A stretch of 64,000 nucleotides of DNA from Streptomyces sp. RB17 (GCF_009604455.1 NZ_WEGL01000008.1:62001-126000), one strand, 5' to 3'; shown: positions 16,762 to 25,556, counted from the first letter of the stretch. Notes: generated from the letters alone by a model not told the origin. Program-made: numbers and translations.

Positions 16762-18753
16762 ATGACGAAGCCCTCACTCCCCGAACTCCTGCATGCCGCC
16801 GTCACAGCCGTCGGCGGTACGGAGCGCCCCGGCCAGGTGACCATGGCCGAAGCGGTCGCCGACGCGATCGACGACGGATCCCACCTGCTGGTCCAGGCCG
16901 GCACCGGCACCGGAAAGTCGCTCGGCTATCTCGTGCCCGCGCTCGCGCACGGAGAGAGAGTGGTCGTCGCGACGGCCACCCTCGCACTGCAGCGCCAGCT
17001 CGTGGAGCGCGACCTGCCGCGCACGGTCGAGGCCCTGCACCCCCTGCTGCGCCGCCGCCCGGAGTTCGCGATGCTCAAGGGCCGGTCGAACTATCTCTGC
17101 CTGCACCGCCTGCACGAGGGCATGCCGCAGGACGAGGAGGACGGCCTCTTCGACCAGTTCGAGGCCGCAGCGCCCACCAGTAAGCTGGGCCAGGACCTCC
17201 TGCGGCTGCGGGACTGGTCGGACGAGACGGAGACCGGCGACCGGGATGATCTCACGCCGGGCGTCTCGGACCGCGCCTGGGCGCAGATCTCGGTGTCGTC
17301 GCGGGAGTGCCTGGGCGCGTCGAAGTGCGCCTACGGCGCCGAGTGCTTCGCGGAGATGGCGCGCGAGCGTGCCAAGCTCGCCGAGATCGTGGTCACGAAC
17401 CACGCGCTGCTCGCCATCGACGCCATCGAGGGCGCGCCGGTGCTGCCGCAGCACGAGGTGCTGATCGTGGACGAGGCCCATGAACTCGTCTCCCGGGTCA
17501 CCGGTGTCGCGACCGGCGAACTCACGCCCGGTCAGGTCAACCGGGCGGTGCGCCGCGCCGCCAGGCTGGTGAACGAAAAGGCCGCCGATCAGCTCCAGAC
17601 CGCCGCCGAGGGCTTCGAGCGGCTGATGGAGCTGGCCCTGCCGGGGCGCCTGGAGGAGATCCCGGAAGACCTCGGCTATGCCCTGATGGCGCTGCGGGAC
17701 GCCGCGCGGACGGTCATCTCCGCGATGGGCGCGACGCGCGACAAGTCGGTGCAGGACGAGGACGCGGTCCGCAAGCAGGCGCTGGCCTCCGTGGAGACGG
17801 TGCACGATGTGGCGGAGCGGGTCGTGAACGGCTCGGAGTGGGACGTCGTCTGGTACGAGCGGCACGACCGCTTCGGTGCGTCCCTGCGGGTCGCTCCCAT
17901 GTCGGTCTCGGGCCTGCTCCGGGAGAAACTCTTCGCCGACCGCGCCGTCGTCCTCACCTCCGCGACCCTCAAGCTGGGCGGCGACTTCAACGGCGTCGGT
18001 GCGTCCCTGGGCCTCGGCCCCGAGGGCGTGGAGGGCGAGGACCTGCCGCAGTGGAAGGGTGTCGACGTCGGCTCCCCCTTCGACTACCGCAGGCAGGGCA
18101 TCCTCTATGTCGCCAAGCATCTGTCCCGCCCCGCGCGTGACGGAGAGCGTTCCGACATGCTCGACGAGCTGACCGAACTCATCCAGGCTGCCGGCGGCCG
18201 CACCCTCGGGTTGTTCTCGTCCATGCGGGCCGCGCAGCTCGCTGCTGAGGAACTGCGTTCCCGGATTCCCGAGTTCCCGATCCTGCTCCAGGGCGAGGAG
18301 ACCCTCGGCGAACTGATCAAGAACTTCGCGGCCGACCCGAAGACCTGCCTGTTCGGCACCCTGTCCCTGTGGCAGGGAGTCGACGTCCCGGGCCCGAGCT
18401 GCCAGCTGGTCGTCATGGACAAGATCCCGTTCCCTCGCCCCGACGATCCGCTGATGAGCGCCCGGCAGAAGGCGGTGGAGGACGCGGGCGGCAACGGCTT
18501 CATGGCGGTGGCCGCCACCCACGCGGCCCTCCTCATGGCCCAGGGTGCCGGCCGGCTCGTCCGTGCGTCGGGGGACCGGGGCGTGGTGGCCGTACTGGAC
18601 CAGCGGCTGGCCACGGCACGGTACGGCGGCTATCTCAAGGCATCACTGCCGGACTTCTGGTACACCACGGACCGTAACCAGGTCCGCAAGTCGCTCGCGG
18701 CGATCGACGCGGCGGCGAAGGCGGCGGAAGCAGAGCAGGCCGAGGTGAAGTGA
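16762..18753 (+). CDS. DinG/XPD-family ATP-dependent DNA helicase
   Basis: 663 residues. Superfamily 2, iron-sulfur group. Walker A is QAGTGTGKSLGYL (~46-58), the DEAH box is LIVDEAHEL (~234-242), and motif VI is AQGAGRLVR near residue 595. Four cysteines suited to a 4Fe-4S cluster are seen: YLC in the NYLCLHRLHEG block, then SRECLGASKCAYGAECF. LSLWQGVDVPGPSCQLVVMDKIPF is the family motif V region. These helicases unwind 5'-to-3' and act on R-loops, G-quadruplexes or damage. It stands next to convergent lexA, but I found no SOS box in 16593-16761. Likely leaderless. Confidence 0.92.
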   Translation: MTKPSLPELLHAAVTAVGGTERPGQVTMAEAVADAIDDGSHLLVQAGTGTGKSLGYLVPALAHGERVVVATATLALQRQLVERDLPRTVEALHPLLRRRPEFAMLKGRSNYLCLHRLHEGMPQDEEDGLFDQFEAAAPTSKLGQDLLRLRDWSDETETGDRDDLTPGVSDRAWAQISVSSRECLGASKCAYGAECFAEMARERAKLAEIVVTNHALLAIDAIEGAPVLPQHEVLIVDEAHELVSRVTGVATGELTPGQVNRAVRRAARLVNEKAADQLQTAAEGFERLMELALPGRLEEIPEDLGYALMALRDAARTVISAMGATRDKSVQDEDAVRKQALASVETVHDVAERVVNGSEWDVVWYERHDRFGASLRVAPMSVSGLLREKLFADRAVVLTSATLKLGGDFNGVGASLGLGPEGVEGEDLPQWKGVDVGSPFDYRRQGILYVAKHLSRPARDGERSDMLDELTELIQAAGGRTLGLFSSMRAAQLAAEELRSRIPEFPILLQGEETLGELIKNFAADPKTCLFGTLSLWQGVDVPGPSCQLVVMDKIPFPRPDDPLMSARQKAVEDAGGNGFMAVAATHAALLMAQGAGRLVRASGDRGVVAVLDQRLATARYGGYLKASLPDFWYTTDRNQVRKSLAAIDAAAKAAEAEQAEVK

Positions 18754-18797
18754 TCGCGGGGTAGCCTGACCGGCCGGCGGTCAGGCTACCCCGCGAT
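18753..18797. terminator. bidirectional terminator between helicase and lexA
   Basis: ATCGCGGGGTAGCCTGAC (18753-18770), a nine-base loop, then its exact reverse complement (18780-18797), followed by GCGAAAA. 18-bp perfect arms beginning at the helicase stop codon, in a convergent gap. Confidence 0.88.
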
Positions 18798-18908
18798 GCG
18801 AAAAGCCTGGTGAGCGCCCCCCTGGACACAGCAGGACCCCGGAACCGGCGCAGAGGTTCCGGGGCCCGGTCAGGGAGCGAGCCGGCCGTAGCCCGCCCGC
18901 CGCAGGCG

Positions 18909-19688
18909 TCACACGCGCCGCAGCACCGCGACGACCTTGCCCAGAATGGTCGCGTCGTCGCCGGGGATCGGTTCGTAGGCCGCGTTGTGCGGGAGGAGCC
19001 AGACATGGCCGTCCTCGCGCTTGAAGCGCTTGACGGTGGCTTCGCCGTCGAGCATCGCCGCCACGATGTCGCCGTTCTCGGCGACCGGCTGACGACGGAC
19101 GGTGACCCAGTCGCCGTCGCAGATCGCGGCCTCGATCATGGAGTCGCCGACGACCTTGAGGACGAACAGTTCACCGTCGCCGACGAGCTGGCGGGGGAGA
19201 GGGAACACGTCCTCGACGGATTCCTCCGCGAGGATCGGGCCGCCGGCGGCGATACGGCCGACCAGCGGGACGTACGACGCGGCGGGCTTGCCGGCGGTGT
19301 CCGTGGGCTGCACGCTCACGGCCTGGTCCGAGCCTCGTACCTCGTACGCGCGCGGGCGGTGTGGGTCGCGGCGCAGGAAGCCCTTGCGCTCCAGCGCCAT
19401 CAGCTGGTGCGCGACCGAGGAGGTGCTCGAGAGGCCGACGGCCTGGCCGATCTCCCGCATCGACGGCGGGTAGCCGCGCCGCTGCACGGAGTCCCGGATG
19501 ACTTCGATCACGCGGCGCTGCCGGTCGGTCAGTCCGGAGCTGTCCGCCCGGATACCTGGAGGTCGGCCCGGCAGGGAGCGCTTGTGTCCCTCGGGATTCG
19601 TGGCTTCGTTCATCACGTGTACCGGCTCGACTCGTCCCTGGGAGCGGTCCTGGGCGGTGATGGTGGCACTGTCTGCGGTGGTGGTCAC
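18909..19688 (-). CDS. lexA: SOS repressor LexA
   Basis: 259 residues from GTG 19688 (AGAGGGG ribosome site) or 234 from the ATG coding MNEATNPEG, the start I remember for S. coelicolor. The winged-helix domain has LTDRQRRVIEVIRDSVQRRGYPPSMREIGQAVGLSSTSSVAHQL. The self-cleavage site is Ala-Gly in GRIAAGGPI, and the Ser-Lys dyad is GDSM and ATVKRFK. LexA represses DNA-repair genes until RecA-ssDNA filaments trigger cleavage. A good SOS box (19748-19763) lies 60 bases before the GTG, so the gene is autoregulated. A longer reading frame to 19757 would run over that box and is less likely. Divergent from nrdR. Confidence 0.96.
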   Translation of the reverse strand: MTTTADSATITAQDRSQGRVEPVHVMNEATNPEGHKRSLPGRPPGIRADSSGLTDRQRRVIEVIRDSVQRRGYPPSMREIGQAVGLSSTSSVAHQLMALERKGFLRRDPHRPRAYEVRGSDQAVSVQPTDTAGKPAASYVPLVGRIAAGGPILAEESVEDVFPLPRQLVGDGELFVLKVVGDSMIEAAICDGDWVTVRRQPVAENGDIVAAMLDGEATVKRFKREDGHVWLLPHNAAYEPIPGDDATILGKVVAVLRRV

Positions 19689-19747
19689 GTCGGCCCCTCT
19701 CGATGGTCTCCCTGCTGGACAACGGTAGTTGCTTTCGAAAGGTTGCG

Positions 19748-19763
19748 CCAAACACACGTTCGA
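19748..19763 (-). promoter_or_regulatory. SOS box (LexA operator) of lexA
   Basis: On the lexA strand the sequence is TCGAAC-GTGT-GTTTGG, matching the actinobacterial consensus TCGAAC-N4-GTTYGA at all but the last base. It lies 60 bases upstream of the GTG start. Confidence 0.82.
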
Positions 19764-20098
19764 GTGAAAAAGTGCGGTTCACCTGACGCGATCATGTGTC
19801 TGGGTGTATTGCTGACGCGCCACCTGGTGGGCAAAAGCGCCCATTGTTGTACTGTTCACCGCCGGGATTGCCGACCTTGTGGGCCGCCGCCCCAGTCTGC
19901 CATCCGGAACCTGCTCGTCCGGGCTCCGGGTCCCTTCTGCGCCGGAGTCCCACGCGTCCTCCGTGCGGCGCCCACGGTATCTCCGTAAGCCCCACAGCGA
20001 TACGGCTCTGCGTCCGCGTGTCTCTGCGGGTCGTCTGCAGGCCGGGCGTCTGCTTTCGTTCCTCGCGACACGCGAGTTGGCCTCGATGTATGAGCCAA

Positions 20099-20114
20099 TC
20101 CCCACATCTAGTGG
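20099..20114 (+). promoter_or_regulatory. candidate NrdR box 1
   Basis: TCCCCACATCTAGTGG matches the NrdR consensus ACACWATATATWGTGT at about ten of sixteen positions, including the TAGTG half. It lies 140 bases upstream of nrdR. Confidence 0.45.
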
Positions 20115-20129
20115 TTGGATGGCTACAGC

Positions 20130-20145
20130 GGCCCAGAAGTTGTGG
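20130..20145 (+). promoter_or_regulatory. candidate NrdR box 2
   Basis: GGCCCAGAAGTTGTGG shares 11 of 16 bases with box 1 and lies exactly 31 bases from it, the three-turn spacing usual for tandem NrdR boxes. Weak on its own; the spacing is the main support. Confidence 0.38.
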
Positions 20146-20253
20146 TCCCCCGGGTCTGAGACGGCTCTGCGATCGCCTATGCTTAGGGCTGCTTCGCGGG
20201 GCCCGTGTGGCCCAGTGAGGTTTTTGAGTCTGCTGTGAGGAGGGTTGGAGATC

Positions 20254-20805
20254 ATGCACTGCCCCTTCTGCAGGCACCCCGACAGCCGTGTGGTCGACAG
20301 TCGTACGACCGACGACGGCACGTCGATCCGCAGGCGCCGCCAGTGCCCCGACTGCTCCCGTCGTTTCACGACCGTGGAGACGTGCTCGCTCATGGTGATC
20401 AAGCGGTCCGGGGTCACCGAGCCTTTCAGCCGTACCAAGGTCATCAACGGCGTGCGCAAGGCGTGCCAGGGACGGCCTGTCACCGAGGACGCACTCGCCC
20501 AGCTCGGCCAGCGGGTCGAGGAGGCGGTGCGGGCCACCGGAAGCGCCGAGCTGACCACCCACGACGTGGGGCTGGCCATACTCGGCCCGTTGCAGGAGCT
20601 CGACCTCGTCGCCTATCTGCGATTCGCCTCCGTCTACCGGGCGTTCGACTCGCTCGAAGACTTCGAGGCCGCCATCGCGGAGCTGAGGGAGGCGCCGCGA
20701 GACCCCGCCGCGGACGAGGAAGACGCGGGAGCGGGGAGCCAGGAAGACGACCGCGGGCCCGGCGGGACCACTCAGGTCCCCGTACCCGCCCACGCCGCCG
20801 ACTGA
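20254..20805 (+). CDS. nrdR: transcriptional repressor NrdR
   Basis: 183 residues. The N-terminal zinc ribbon has MHCPFCRHPDSRVVDSR and RRRRQCPDCSRRFTT (four Cys), followed by an ATP-cone domain with VIKRSGVTEPFSRTKVINGVRKAC. NrdR senses ATP/dATP and represses ribonucleotide reductase genes. The C-terminal ~35 residues are acidic and unconserved. I chose ATG 20254, which gives the canonical MHCPFC start nine bases after GAGGAGGG; the TTG at 20245 is less likely. nrdJ follows 164 bases downstream on the same strand, the known Streptomyces nrdR-nrdJ operon arrangement. Autoregulation through boxes at 20099 and 20130 is probable. Confidence 0.96.
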   Translation: MHCPFCRHPDSRVVDSRTTDDGTSIRRRRQCPDCSRRFTTVETCSLMVIKRSGVTEPFSRTKVINGVRKACQGRPVTEDALAQLGQRVEEAVRATGSAELTTHDVGLAILGPLQELDLVAYLRFASVYRAFDSLEDFEAAIAELREAPRDPAADEEDAGAGSQEDDRGPGGTTQVPVPAHAAD

Positions 20806-20865
20806 CCGGCGGGCCGTGATCCGGAGGAGAGCCGGGTTCCGGCCGCCAGGCGGCGACCGAAGACC

Positions 20866-20898
20866 TGTTGCGGGTGGCAGCTGAGGATGCCCGCAACA
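20866..20898 (+). promoter_or_regulatory. hairpin in the nrdR-nrdJ spacer
   Basis: TGTTGCGGG, a 15-base loop, then CCCGCAACA: nine perfect base pairs, about 70 bases before the nrdJ start and 60 after nrdR. It could be a partial terminator or an RNA-processing site setting the nrdR:nrdJ ratio. Inference only. Confidence 0.45.
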
Positions 20899-20969
20899 CA
20901 AGACAGAACACCGTGCCACGGGAACAAACGGGGCACTTCAGGGCGTTTTTGCCCGTACAGGGAGGCGGC

Positions 20970-23864
20970 ATGACAGAGACGGCGAGTGGTCCGGCACGAG
21001 GTTCCCGAGCCAAGGGCGCCAAGGCCACCAAGGGGCTGCACATCGAGCGCATCCACACCACCCCCGGCGTACACCCGTACGACGAGGTGGAGTGGGTGAG
21101 CCGTGACGTCGTCATGACCAACTGGCGCGACGGCTCGGTCAATTTCGAGCAGCGTGGCGTCGAGTTCCCCGACTTCTGGTCGGTGAACGCGGTCAACATC
21201 GTCACCAGCAAGTACTTCCGCGGTGCCGTCGGCACCCCGCAGCGCGAGACCAGCCTCAAGCAGCTGATCGACCGCATCGTGAAGACGTACCGGAAGGCCG
21301 GCGAGGACCACAAGTACTTCGCCTCGCCCGCCGACGCCGAGATCTTCGAGCACGAGCTGGCCTACGCCCTCCTGCACCAGATCTTCAGCTTCAACAGCCC
21401 CGTCTGGTTCAACGTGGGCACCCCGCAGCCCCAGCAGGTGTCCGCCTGCTTCATCCTGTCCGTCGACGACTCCATGGAGTCGATCCTCGACTGGTACAAG
21501 GAAGAGGGCATGATCTTCAAGGGCGGCTCCGGTGCCGGCCTGAACCTCTCCCGCATCCGCTCCTCCAAGGAGCTGCTGTCCTCCGGCGGCAACGCCTCCG
21601 GTCCCGTCTCCTTCATGCGCGGCGCCGACGCCTCCGCCGGCACCATCAAGTCCGGTGGTGCCACCCGTCGCGCCGCCAAGATGGTCGTGCTCGACGTCGA
21701 CCACCCCGACATCGAGGACTTCATCGAGACCAAGGTCAAGGAGGAGGAGAAGATCCGCGTCCTGCGCGACGCGGGCTTCGACATGGACCTGGGCGGCGAC
21801 GACATCACCTCCGTCCAGTACCAGAACGCCAACAACTCGGTCCGTGTGAACGACGAGTTCATGACGGCGGTCGAGGACGGCGGCCGGTTCGGTCTGCGCG
21901 CCCGGATGACCGGTGAGGTCATCGAGGAGGTCGACGCCAAGGGGCTGTTCCGCAAGATCGCCGAGGCCGCCTGGGCCTGCGCCGACCCGGGCATCCAGTA
22001 CGACGACACCATCAACAACTGGCACACCTGCCCCGAGTCCGGCCGGATCACCGCGTCGAACCCGTGCAGCGAGTACATGCACCTGGACAACACGTCCTGC
22101 AACCTGGCCTCGCTGAACCTGATGAAGTTCCTGAAGGACGACGGCAAGGGCAACCAGTCCTTCCAGACCGAGCGCTTCCAGAAGGTCGTCGAGCTGGTCA
22201 TCACCGCGATGGACATCTCGATCTGCTTCGCGGACTTCCCGACCCAGAAGATCGGTGAGAACACGCGCGCGTTCCGCCAGCTCGGCATCGGCTACGCCAA
22301 CCTCGGCGCCCTGCTGATGGCCACCGGCCACGCCTACGACTCCGACGGCGGCCGCGCCCTCGCCGGCGCCATCACCTCCCTGATGACGGGTACGGCCTAC
22401 CGCCGCTCCGCCGAGCTGGCCGCGGTCGTCGGCACCTACGACGGCTACGCCCGCAACGCCGACGCCCACAAGCGCGTCATGAAGCAGCACGCCGACGCCA
22501 ACGGCAAGGCCGTCCGCATGGACGACCTGGACACCCCGGTGTGGGCCGCTGCCACGGAGGCCTGGCAGGACGTCGTCCGTCTCGGCGAGAAGAACGGTTT
22601 CCGTAACTCCCAGGCGTCCGTCCTCGCCCCGACCGGCACCATCGGCCTCGCGATGTCCTGCGACACCACCGGTGTCGAGCCCGACCTGGCGCTCGTGAAG
22701 TTCAAGAAGCTGGTCGGCGGCGGCTCGATGCAGATCGTCAACGGCACCGTCCCGCAGGCCCTGCGCCGCCTGGGCTACCAGGAGGAGCAGATCGAGGCGG
22801 TCGTCGCCCACATCGCCGAGCACGGCAACGTGATCGACGCCCCCAGCCTCAAGCACGAGCACTACGAGGTGTTCGACTGCGCCATGGGCGAGCGCGCCAT
22901 CTCCCCGATGGGCCACGTCCGCATGATGGCCGCGATCCAGCCGTGGATCTCCGGCGCCATCTCCAAGACGGTCAACATGCCGGAGACGGCGACCGTCGAG
23001 GAGGTCGAGGAGATCTACTTCGAGGCCTGGAAGCTGGGCGTCAAGGCGCTCGCGATCTACCGCGACAACTGCAAGGTGGGCCAGCCCCTCTCCGCCAAGA
23101 CCAAGGAGAAGGAGAAGGCCGAGGTCACGGAGAAGGCCGAGGCGACCATCCGCGAGACGGTCGAGAAGGTCGTCGAGTACCGCCCGGTCCGCAAGCGCCT
23201 CCCCAAGGGCCGCCCGGGGATCACCACGTCCTTCACGGTCGGTGGCGCCGAGGGCTACATGACCGCCAACTCCTACCCCGACGACGGTCTCGGTGAGGTC
23301 TTCCTGAAGATGTCCAAGCAGGGCTCGACCCTCGCGGGCATGATGGACGCCTTCTCCATCGCGGTTTCCGTCGGCCTCCAGTACGGCGTGCCGCTGGAGA
23401 CGTACGTCTCGAAGTTCACCAACATGCGCTTCGAGCCGGCCGGCATGACGGACGATCCGGACGTGCGGATGGCGCAGTCGATCGTCGACTACATCTTCCG
23501 CCGCCTGGCGCTGGACTTCCTGCCCTTCGAGACCCGCTCGGCGCTCGGCATCCACTCCGCAGAGGAGCGTCAGCGGCACCTGGAGACCGGTTCCTACGAG
23601 CCGTCGGAGGACGAGGTCGACGTCGAGGGCCTGGCCCAGTCGGCGCCGCGCGCCCAGGAGCTGAAGGCCGTCGCCGCGCCGAAGTCCGAGTCCGAGGCGG
23701 CCAAGCCCGCCCCGAAGCAGGCCCACACCAGCGCCGAGCTGGTGGAGATGCAGCTGGGCATCCAGGCCGACGCCCCGCTGTGCTTCTCCTGCGGCACGAA
23801 GATGCAGCGGGCCGGTTCCTGCTACATCTGCGAGGGCTGCGGCTCGACCAGCGGCTGCAGCTGA
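20970..23864 (+). CDS. nrdJ: vitamin B12-dependent (class II) ribonucleotide reductase NrdJ
   Basis: 964 residues. It reduces ribonucleotides to deoxyribonucleotides using adenosylcobalamin, with or without oxygen. Visible blocks include NSPVWFNVGTPQPQQVSACF (redox Cys), GGSGAGLNLSRIRSSKELLSSGG, NPCSEYMHLDNTSCNLASLNL and LAPTGTIGLAMSCDTTGVEP. A charged linker (TKEKEKAEVTEKAEATI) precedes the C-terminal module, which ends in CFSCGTKMQRAGSCYICEGC plus a final CS, a Cys-rich ribbon that may carry the reducing thiols. ATG 20970 follows GGAGG by four bases; the 34-codon upstream extension is unlike known NrdJ. Second gene of the nrdR operon; a hairpin at 23901 ends it. Confidence 0.96.
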   Translation: MTETASGPARGSRAKGAKATKGLHIERIHTTPGVHPYDEVEWVSRDVVMTNWRDGSVNFEQRGVEFPDFWSVNAVNIVTSKYFRGAVGTPQRETSLKQLIDRIVKTYRKAGEDHKYFASPADAEIFEHELAYALLHQIFSFNSPVWFNVGTPQPQQVSACFILSVDDSMESILDWYKEEGMIFKGGSGAGLNLSRIRSSKELLSSGGNASGPVSFMRGADASAGTIKSGGATRRAAKMVVLDVDHPDIEDFIETKVKEEEKIRVLRDAGFDMDLGGDDITSVQYQNANNSVRVNDEFMTAVEDGGRFGLRARMTGEVIEEVDAKGLFRKIAEAAWACADPGIQYDDTINNWHTCPESGRITASNPCSEYMHLDNTSCNLASLNLMKFLKDDGKGNQSFQTERFQKVVELVITAMDISICFADFPTQKIGENTRAFRQLGIGYANLGALLMATGHAYDSDGGRALAGAITSLMTGTAYRRSAELAAVVGTYDGYARNADAHKRVMKQHADANGKAVRMDDLDTPVWAAATEAWQDVVRLGEKNGFRNSQASVLAPTGTIGLAMSCDTTGVEPDLALVKFKKLVGGGSMQIVNGTVPQALRRLGYQEEQIEAVVAHIAEHGNVIDAPSLKHEHYEVFDCAMGERAISPMGHVRMMAAIQPWISGAISKTVNMPETATVEEVEEIYFEAWKLGVKALAIYRDNCKVGQPLSAKTKEKEKAEVTEKAEATIRETVEKVVEYRPVRKRLPKGRPGITTSFTVGGAEGYMTANSYPDDGLGEVFLKMSKQGSTLAGMMDAFSIAVSVGLQYGVPLETYVSKFTNMRFEPAGMTDDPDVRMAQSIVDYIFRRLALDFLPFETRSALGIHSAEERQRHLETGSYEPSEDEVDVEGLAQSAPRAQELKAVAAPKSESEAAKPAPKQAHTSAELVEMQLGIQADAPLCFSCGTKMQRAGSCYICEGCGSTSGCS

Positions 23865-23900
23865 TGGTGCGTGCCGGTCAGGTGTGATGCACCTGGTCAG

Positions 23901-23930
23901 GGCGGGGGCCCGGGCACCCGGGCTCCCGCC
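23901..23930. terminator. nrdJ terminator
   Basis: GGCGGGGGCCCGGG-cac-CCGGGCTCCCGCC, 13-bp arms with one mismatch, 36 bases after the nrdJ stop and followed by TT. Placed in the convergent gap before the TerD gene. Confidence 0.75.
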
Positions 23931-24061
23931 TTCGGCGTTCGGAGCGTCGGCCTGATGGGTCCGACGCAACCGCGGTCGGCGGAACGTCCGGGTCCCGAGG
24001 CATGGCGCACGCCCGCGAACACGTGCCCTCCGCCGGTGGGACGCGGCGTTTCTGACGTGAA

Positions 24062-24095
24062 GTAAGGGGTGTCGGCTATGGCCGGCGCCCCTTAC
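24062..24095. terminator. hairpin ending the TerD gene
   Basis: GTAAGGGGTGTCGGC-tatg-GCCGGCGCCCCTTAC: 15-bp arms with two mismatches ending two bases before the TerD stop codon (reverse strand). Together with the hairpin at 23901 it separates nrdJ from the reverse gene. Confidence 0.75.
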
Positions 24096-24097
24096 CG

Positions 24098-24724
24098 CTA
24101 TTGCTGGGCCCTGCCCATGACCCGGGTGAAGGTCGCCGGGTCCTCCTCGAAGCCGTGCACGCCGGGGCGGAAGACCCACTCGCCGGAGTCGTCACGGACG
24201 AATTCCGCGATCGTGGCCGCCGTCGCCCCGAGGACCGAGCCGAAGTCGTCCTGGGCGAGCACGGTGTAGCGGTCCACCCGGATGCGCATGGCCGGATTCA
24301 GCACATTGACGAACGTCTTGTGCCCGTACCGCTGTTGGATGACGGCACCGACCACCACGCGCGCGTACCGGTCGTCGAGCCGGTCCAGTTCCAGCGTCAT
24401 GACCTCGTCCCAGCCGAAGCCCCTGCCGTCCGTGCTGTCCCGGTTGAGGAAGATCGTTCCGTCCGGTGAGCGGCTGTCGAAGTGCACCAGATAGGCCGGG
24501 GTCCCGTACGGGTCGTCCGACACGAACGTGGCCGCGACGATGTCGAGGTCGGTGGGCGGTTGGCCCGCAGGACTGGGGTCCCACTTGAGCCCGACCTCGA
24601 CCTTGCGGATTCCCTTGCTGAAGCCGGTCACCAGGCTTCCCCTTCCCCCGATCGGTTGCTTCACACCCCAACTCGCCTGAAGGCAGAGCTCCTTGTCCAT
24701 CGTGCCACGCGCGCGGGTGCGCAC
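24098..24724 (-). CDS. TerD-family protein
   Basis: 208 residues (about 200 if the internal ATG coding MDKELCLQ is used). The TerD/CABP fold is suggested by KVEVGLKWDPSP, DLDIVAATFV, YLVHFDSRSPDGTIFLNRDSTDGRGFGWDE and LDRLDDRYARVVVGAVI. TerD proteins bind Ca2+ through Asp-rich loops and are linked to tellurite and stress responses; Streptomyces has many paralogues. Here a lone gene with no other ter genes nearby, so a role in tellurite resistance is not implied. Some loop Asp residues of classical TerD are absent (DLDIVAA instead of DLDASAF). Divergent from the DUF4937-like gene. Confidence 0.8.
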   Translation of the reverse strand: MRTRARGTMDKELCLQASWGVKQPIGGRGSLVTGFSKGIRKVEVGLKWDPSPAGQPPTDLDIVAATFVSDDPYGTPAYLVHFDSRSPDGTIFLNRDSTDGRGFGWDEVMTLELDRLDDRYARVVVGAVIQQRYGHKTFVNVLNPAMRIRVDRYTVLAQDDFGSVLGATAATIAEFVRDDSGEWVFRPGVHGFEEDPATFTRVMGRAQQ

Positions 24725-24773
24725 GCGCGGGCGATCTCGGCCCGAGCGTGACCGACGCCACGCCAGGTGGCCT

Positions 24774-24779
24774 TACGAT
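24774..24779 (+). promoter_or_regulatory. -10 hexamer for a probably leaderless gene
   Basis: TACGAT six bases before GTG 24786, with TGACCG at 24749-24754 as a weak -35. No ribosome site is visible between it and the start. Confidence 0.45.
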
Positions 24780-24785
24780 GGCGCG

Positions 24786-25391
24786 GTGCTGGTCAAGTGG
24801 ATTCGCTGCACCGTGGTGGACCGCCGCGGCTTCGAGCGGGGGCAGCGGAAATGGGCGGGGCTTCTGGGGGAGCCGGGTTTCCGGGGGCAGGGTGGGGGCT
24901 GGAGCCGGCGGCGGCCGGGGGTGGCGCACATCTTCGCCTTCTGGGAGAGCCGTGCCTTCTACGACTCCTTCATGGCCCGCTCGCACGACCGCCTGGCGTC
25001 CGCCCAGGCGGGCACGTTCAAGGATGCGCAGGTCAAGCTGTTCGAGTACCGCTTCGATGTGAAGACGGGCTTCGAGCCGCGGTTCACCGACGCCGATCTG
25101 ATCCGTGTGGCCCTGTGCCAGATCCACGAGGAGCGCGTCGAGCACTTCACGCTCATGCAGGAGAAGGTCTGGAACCCGGCGATGGCCGGTTCGCCCGGCA
25201 TGATCCGCGGCATGTTCGCCGAGGCGCCAGAGCAGGAGTTCTTGGTCCTGTCGATGTGGCGGTCGGCGGCCGAGCACGGCAAGTACCGCACCGAGCGCGT
25301 GGAACGTCTCGCGCTGCGTGCTCAGACCGAGGCCGACGTCGCGGCCCTCTCCGGTGACATCGTGGAGCTGGAGCCGTCCTGGACGGTCTGA
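24786..25391 (+). CDS. DUF4937-like protein of unknown function
   Basis: 201 residues. It starts VLVKWIRCTVVDRRGFERGQRKWAGL and continues with IFAFWESRAFYDSFMARSHDRLA, LFEYRFDVKTGFEPRF and FLVLSMWRSAAEHGKYRTER. The two repeated halves with F-W-x-S/A-x(4-5)-Y/F look like a duplicated dimeric alpha/beta-barrel (ABM-like) fold, in which small ligands or haem can bind. I recall the name DUF4937 for the Streptomyces orthologue. GTG 24786 is chosen because homology begins there and a -10 hexamer lies six bases upstream; upstream codons are Arg-rich and unlikely to be coding. No enzyme assigned. Confidence 0.7.
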   Translation: MLVKWIRCTVVDRRGFERGQRKWAGLLGEPGFRGQGGGWSRRRPGVAHIFAFWESRAFYDSFMARSHDRLASAQAGTFKDAQVKLFEYRFDVKTGFEPRFTDADLIRVALCQIHEERVEHFTLMQEKVWNPAMAGSPGMIRGMFAEAPEQEFLVLSMWRSAAEHGKYRTERVERLALRAQTEADVAALSGDIVELEPSWTV

Positions 25392-25544
25392 CATCACCGT
25401 CGTGCGTTTCGACATATGTTTGAATAACAGACTCACTGCCTGAGAGTGCGGCTCAGCGTGTCCGGGAACGGCCCCAGAGACGGGATTCGTGTGACCTACG
25501 CCGTATGGAGCCCGTACGGGTGCTCGACTCTCCCTCGCTCGATC

Positions 25545-25550
25545 TAGGGT
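25545..25550 (+). promoter_or_regulatory. -10 hexamer for the histidine phosphatase gene
   Basis: TAGGGT six bases before ATG 25557, with a TCGACT-like -35 about 15 bases further upstream. Suggests a leaderless transcript. Confidence 0.42.
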
Positions 25551-25556
25551 TCTGGC

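Larger units (their letters stand above)
19764..20253. other. intergenic region between divergent lexA and nrdR
   Basis: About 490 bases with no convincing gene on either strand. It contains the probable NrdR box pair at 20099 and 20130 and the nrdR ribosome site GAGGAGGG (20237-20244). I saw no B12-riboswitch B12-box (GCCACTG) here; in Streptomyces that riboswitch is known at the other reductase operon, nrdABS. Confidence 0.6.

Noticed and set aside
20772..24179. A very long reverse frame across nrdJ
   Set aside because: It is a mirror of the strongly biased nrdJ codons (rich in Leu, Asp, Val, Gly, Arg) with no domain; nrdJ on the forward strand is certain.
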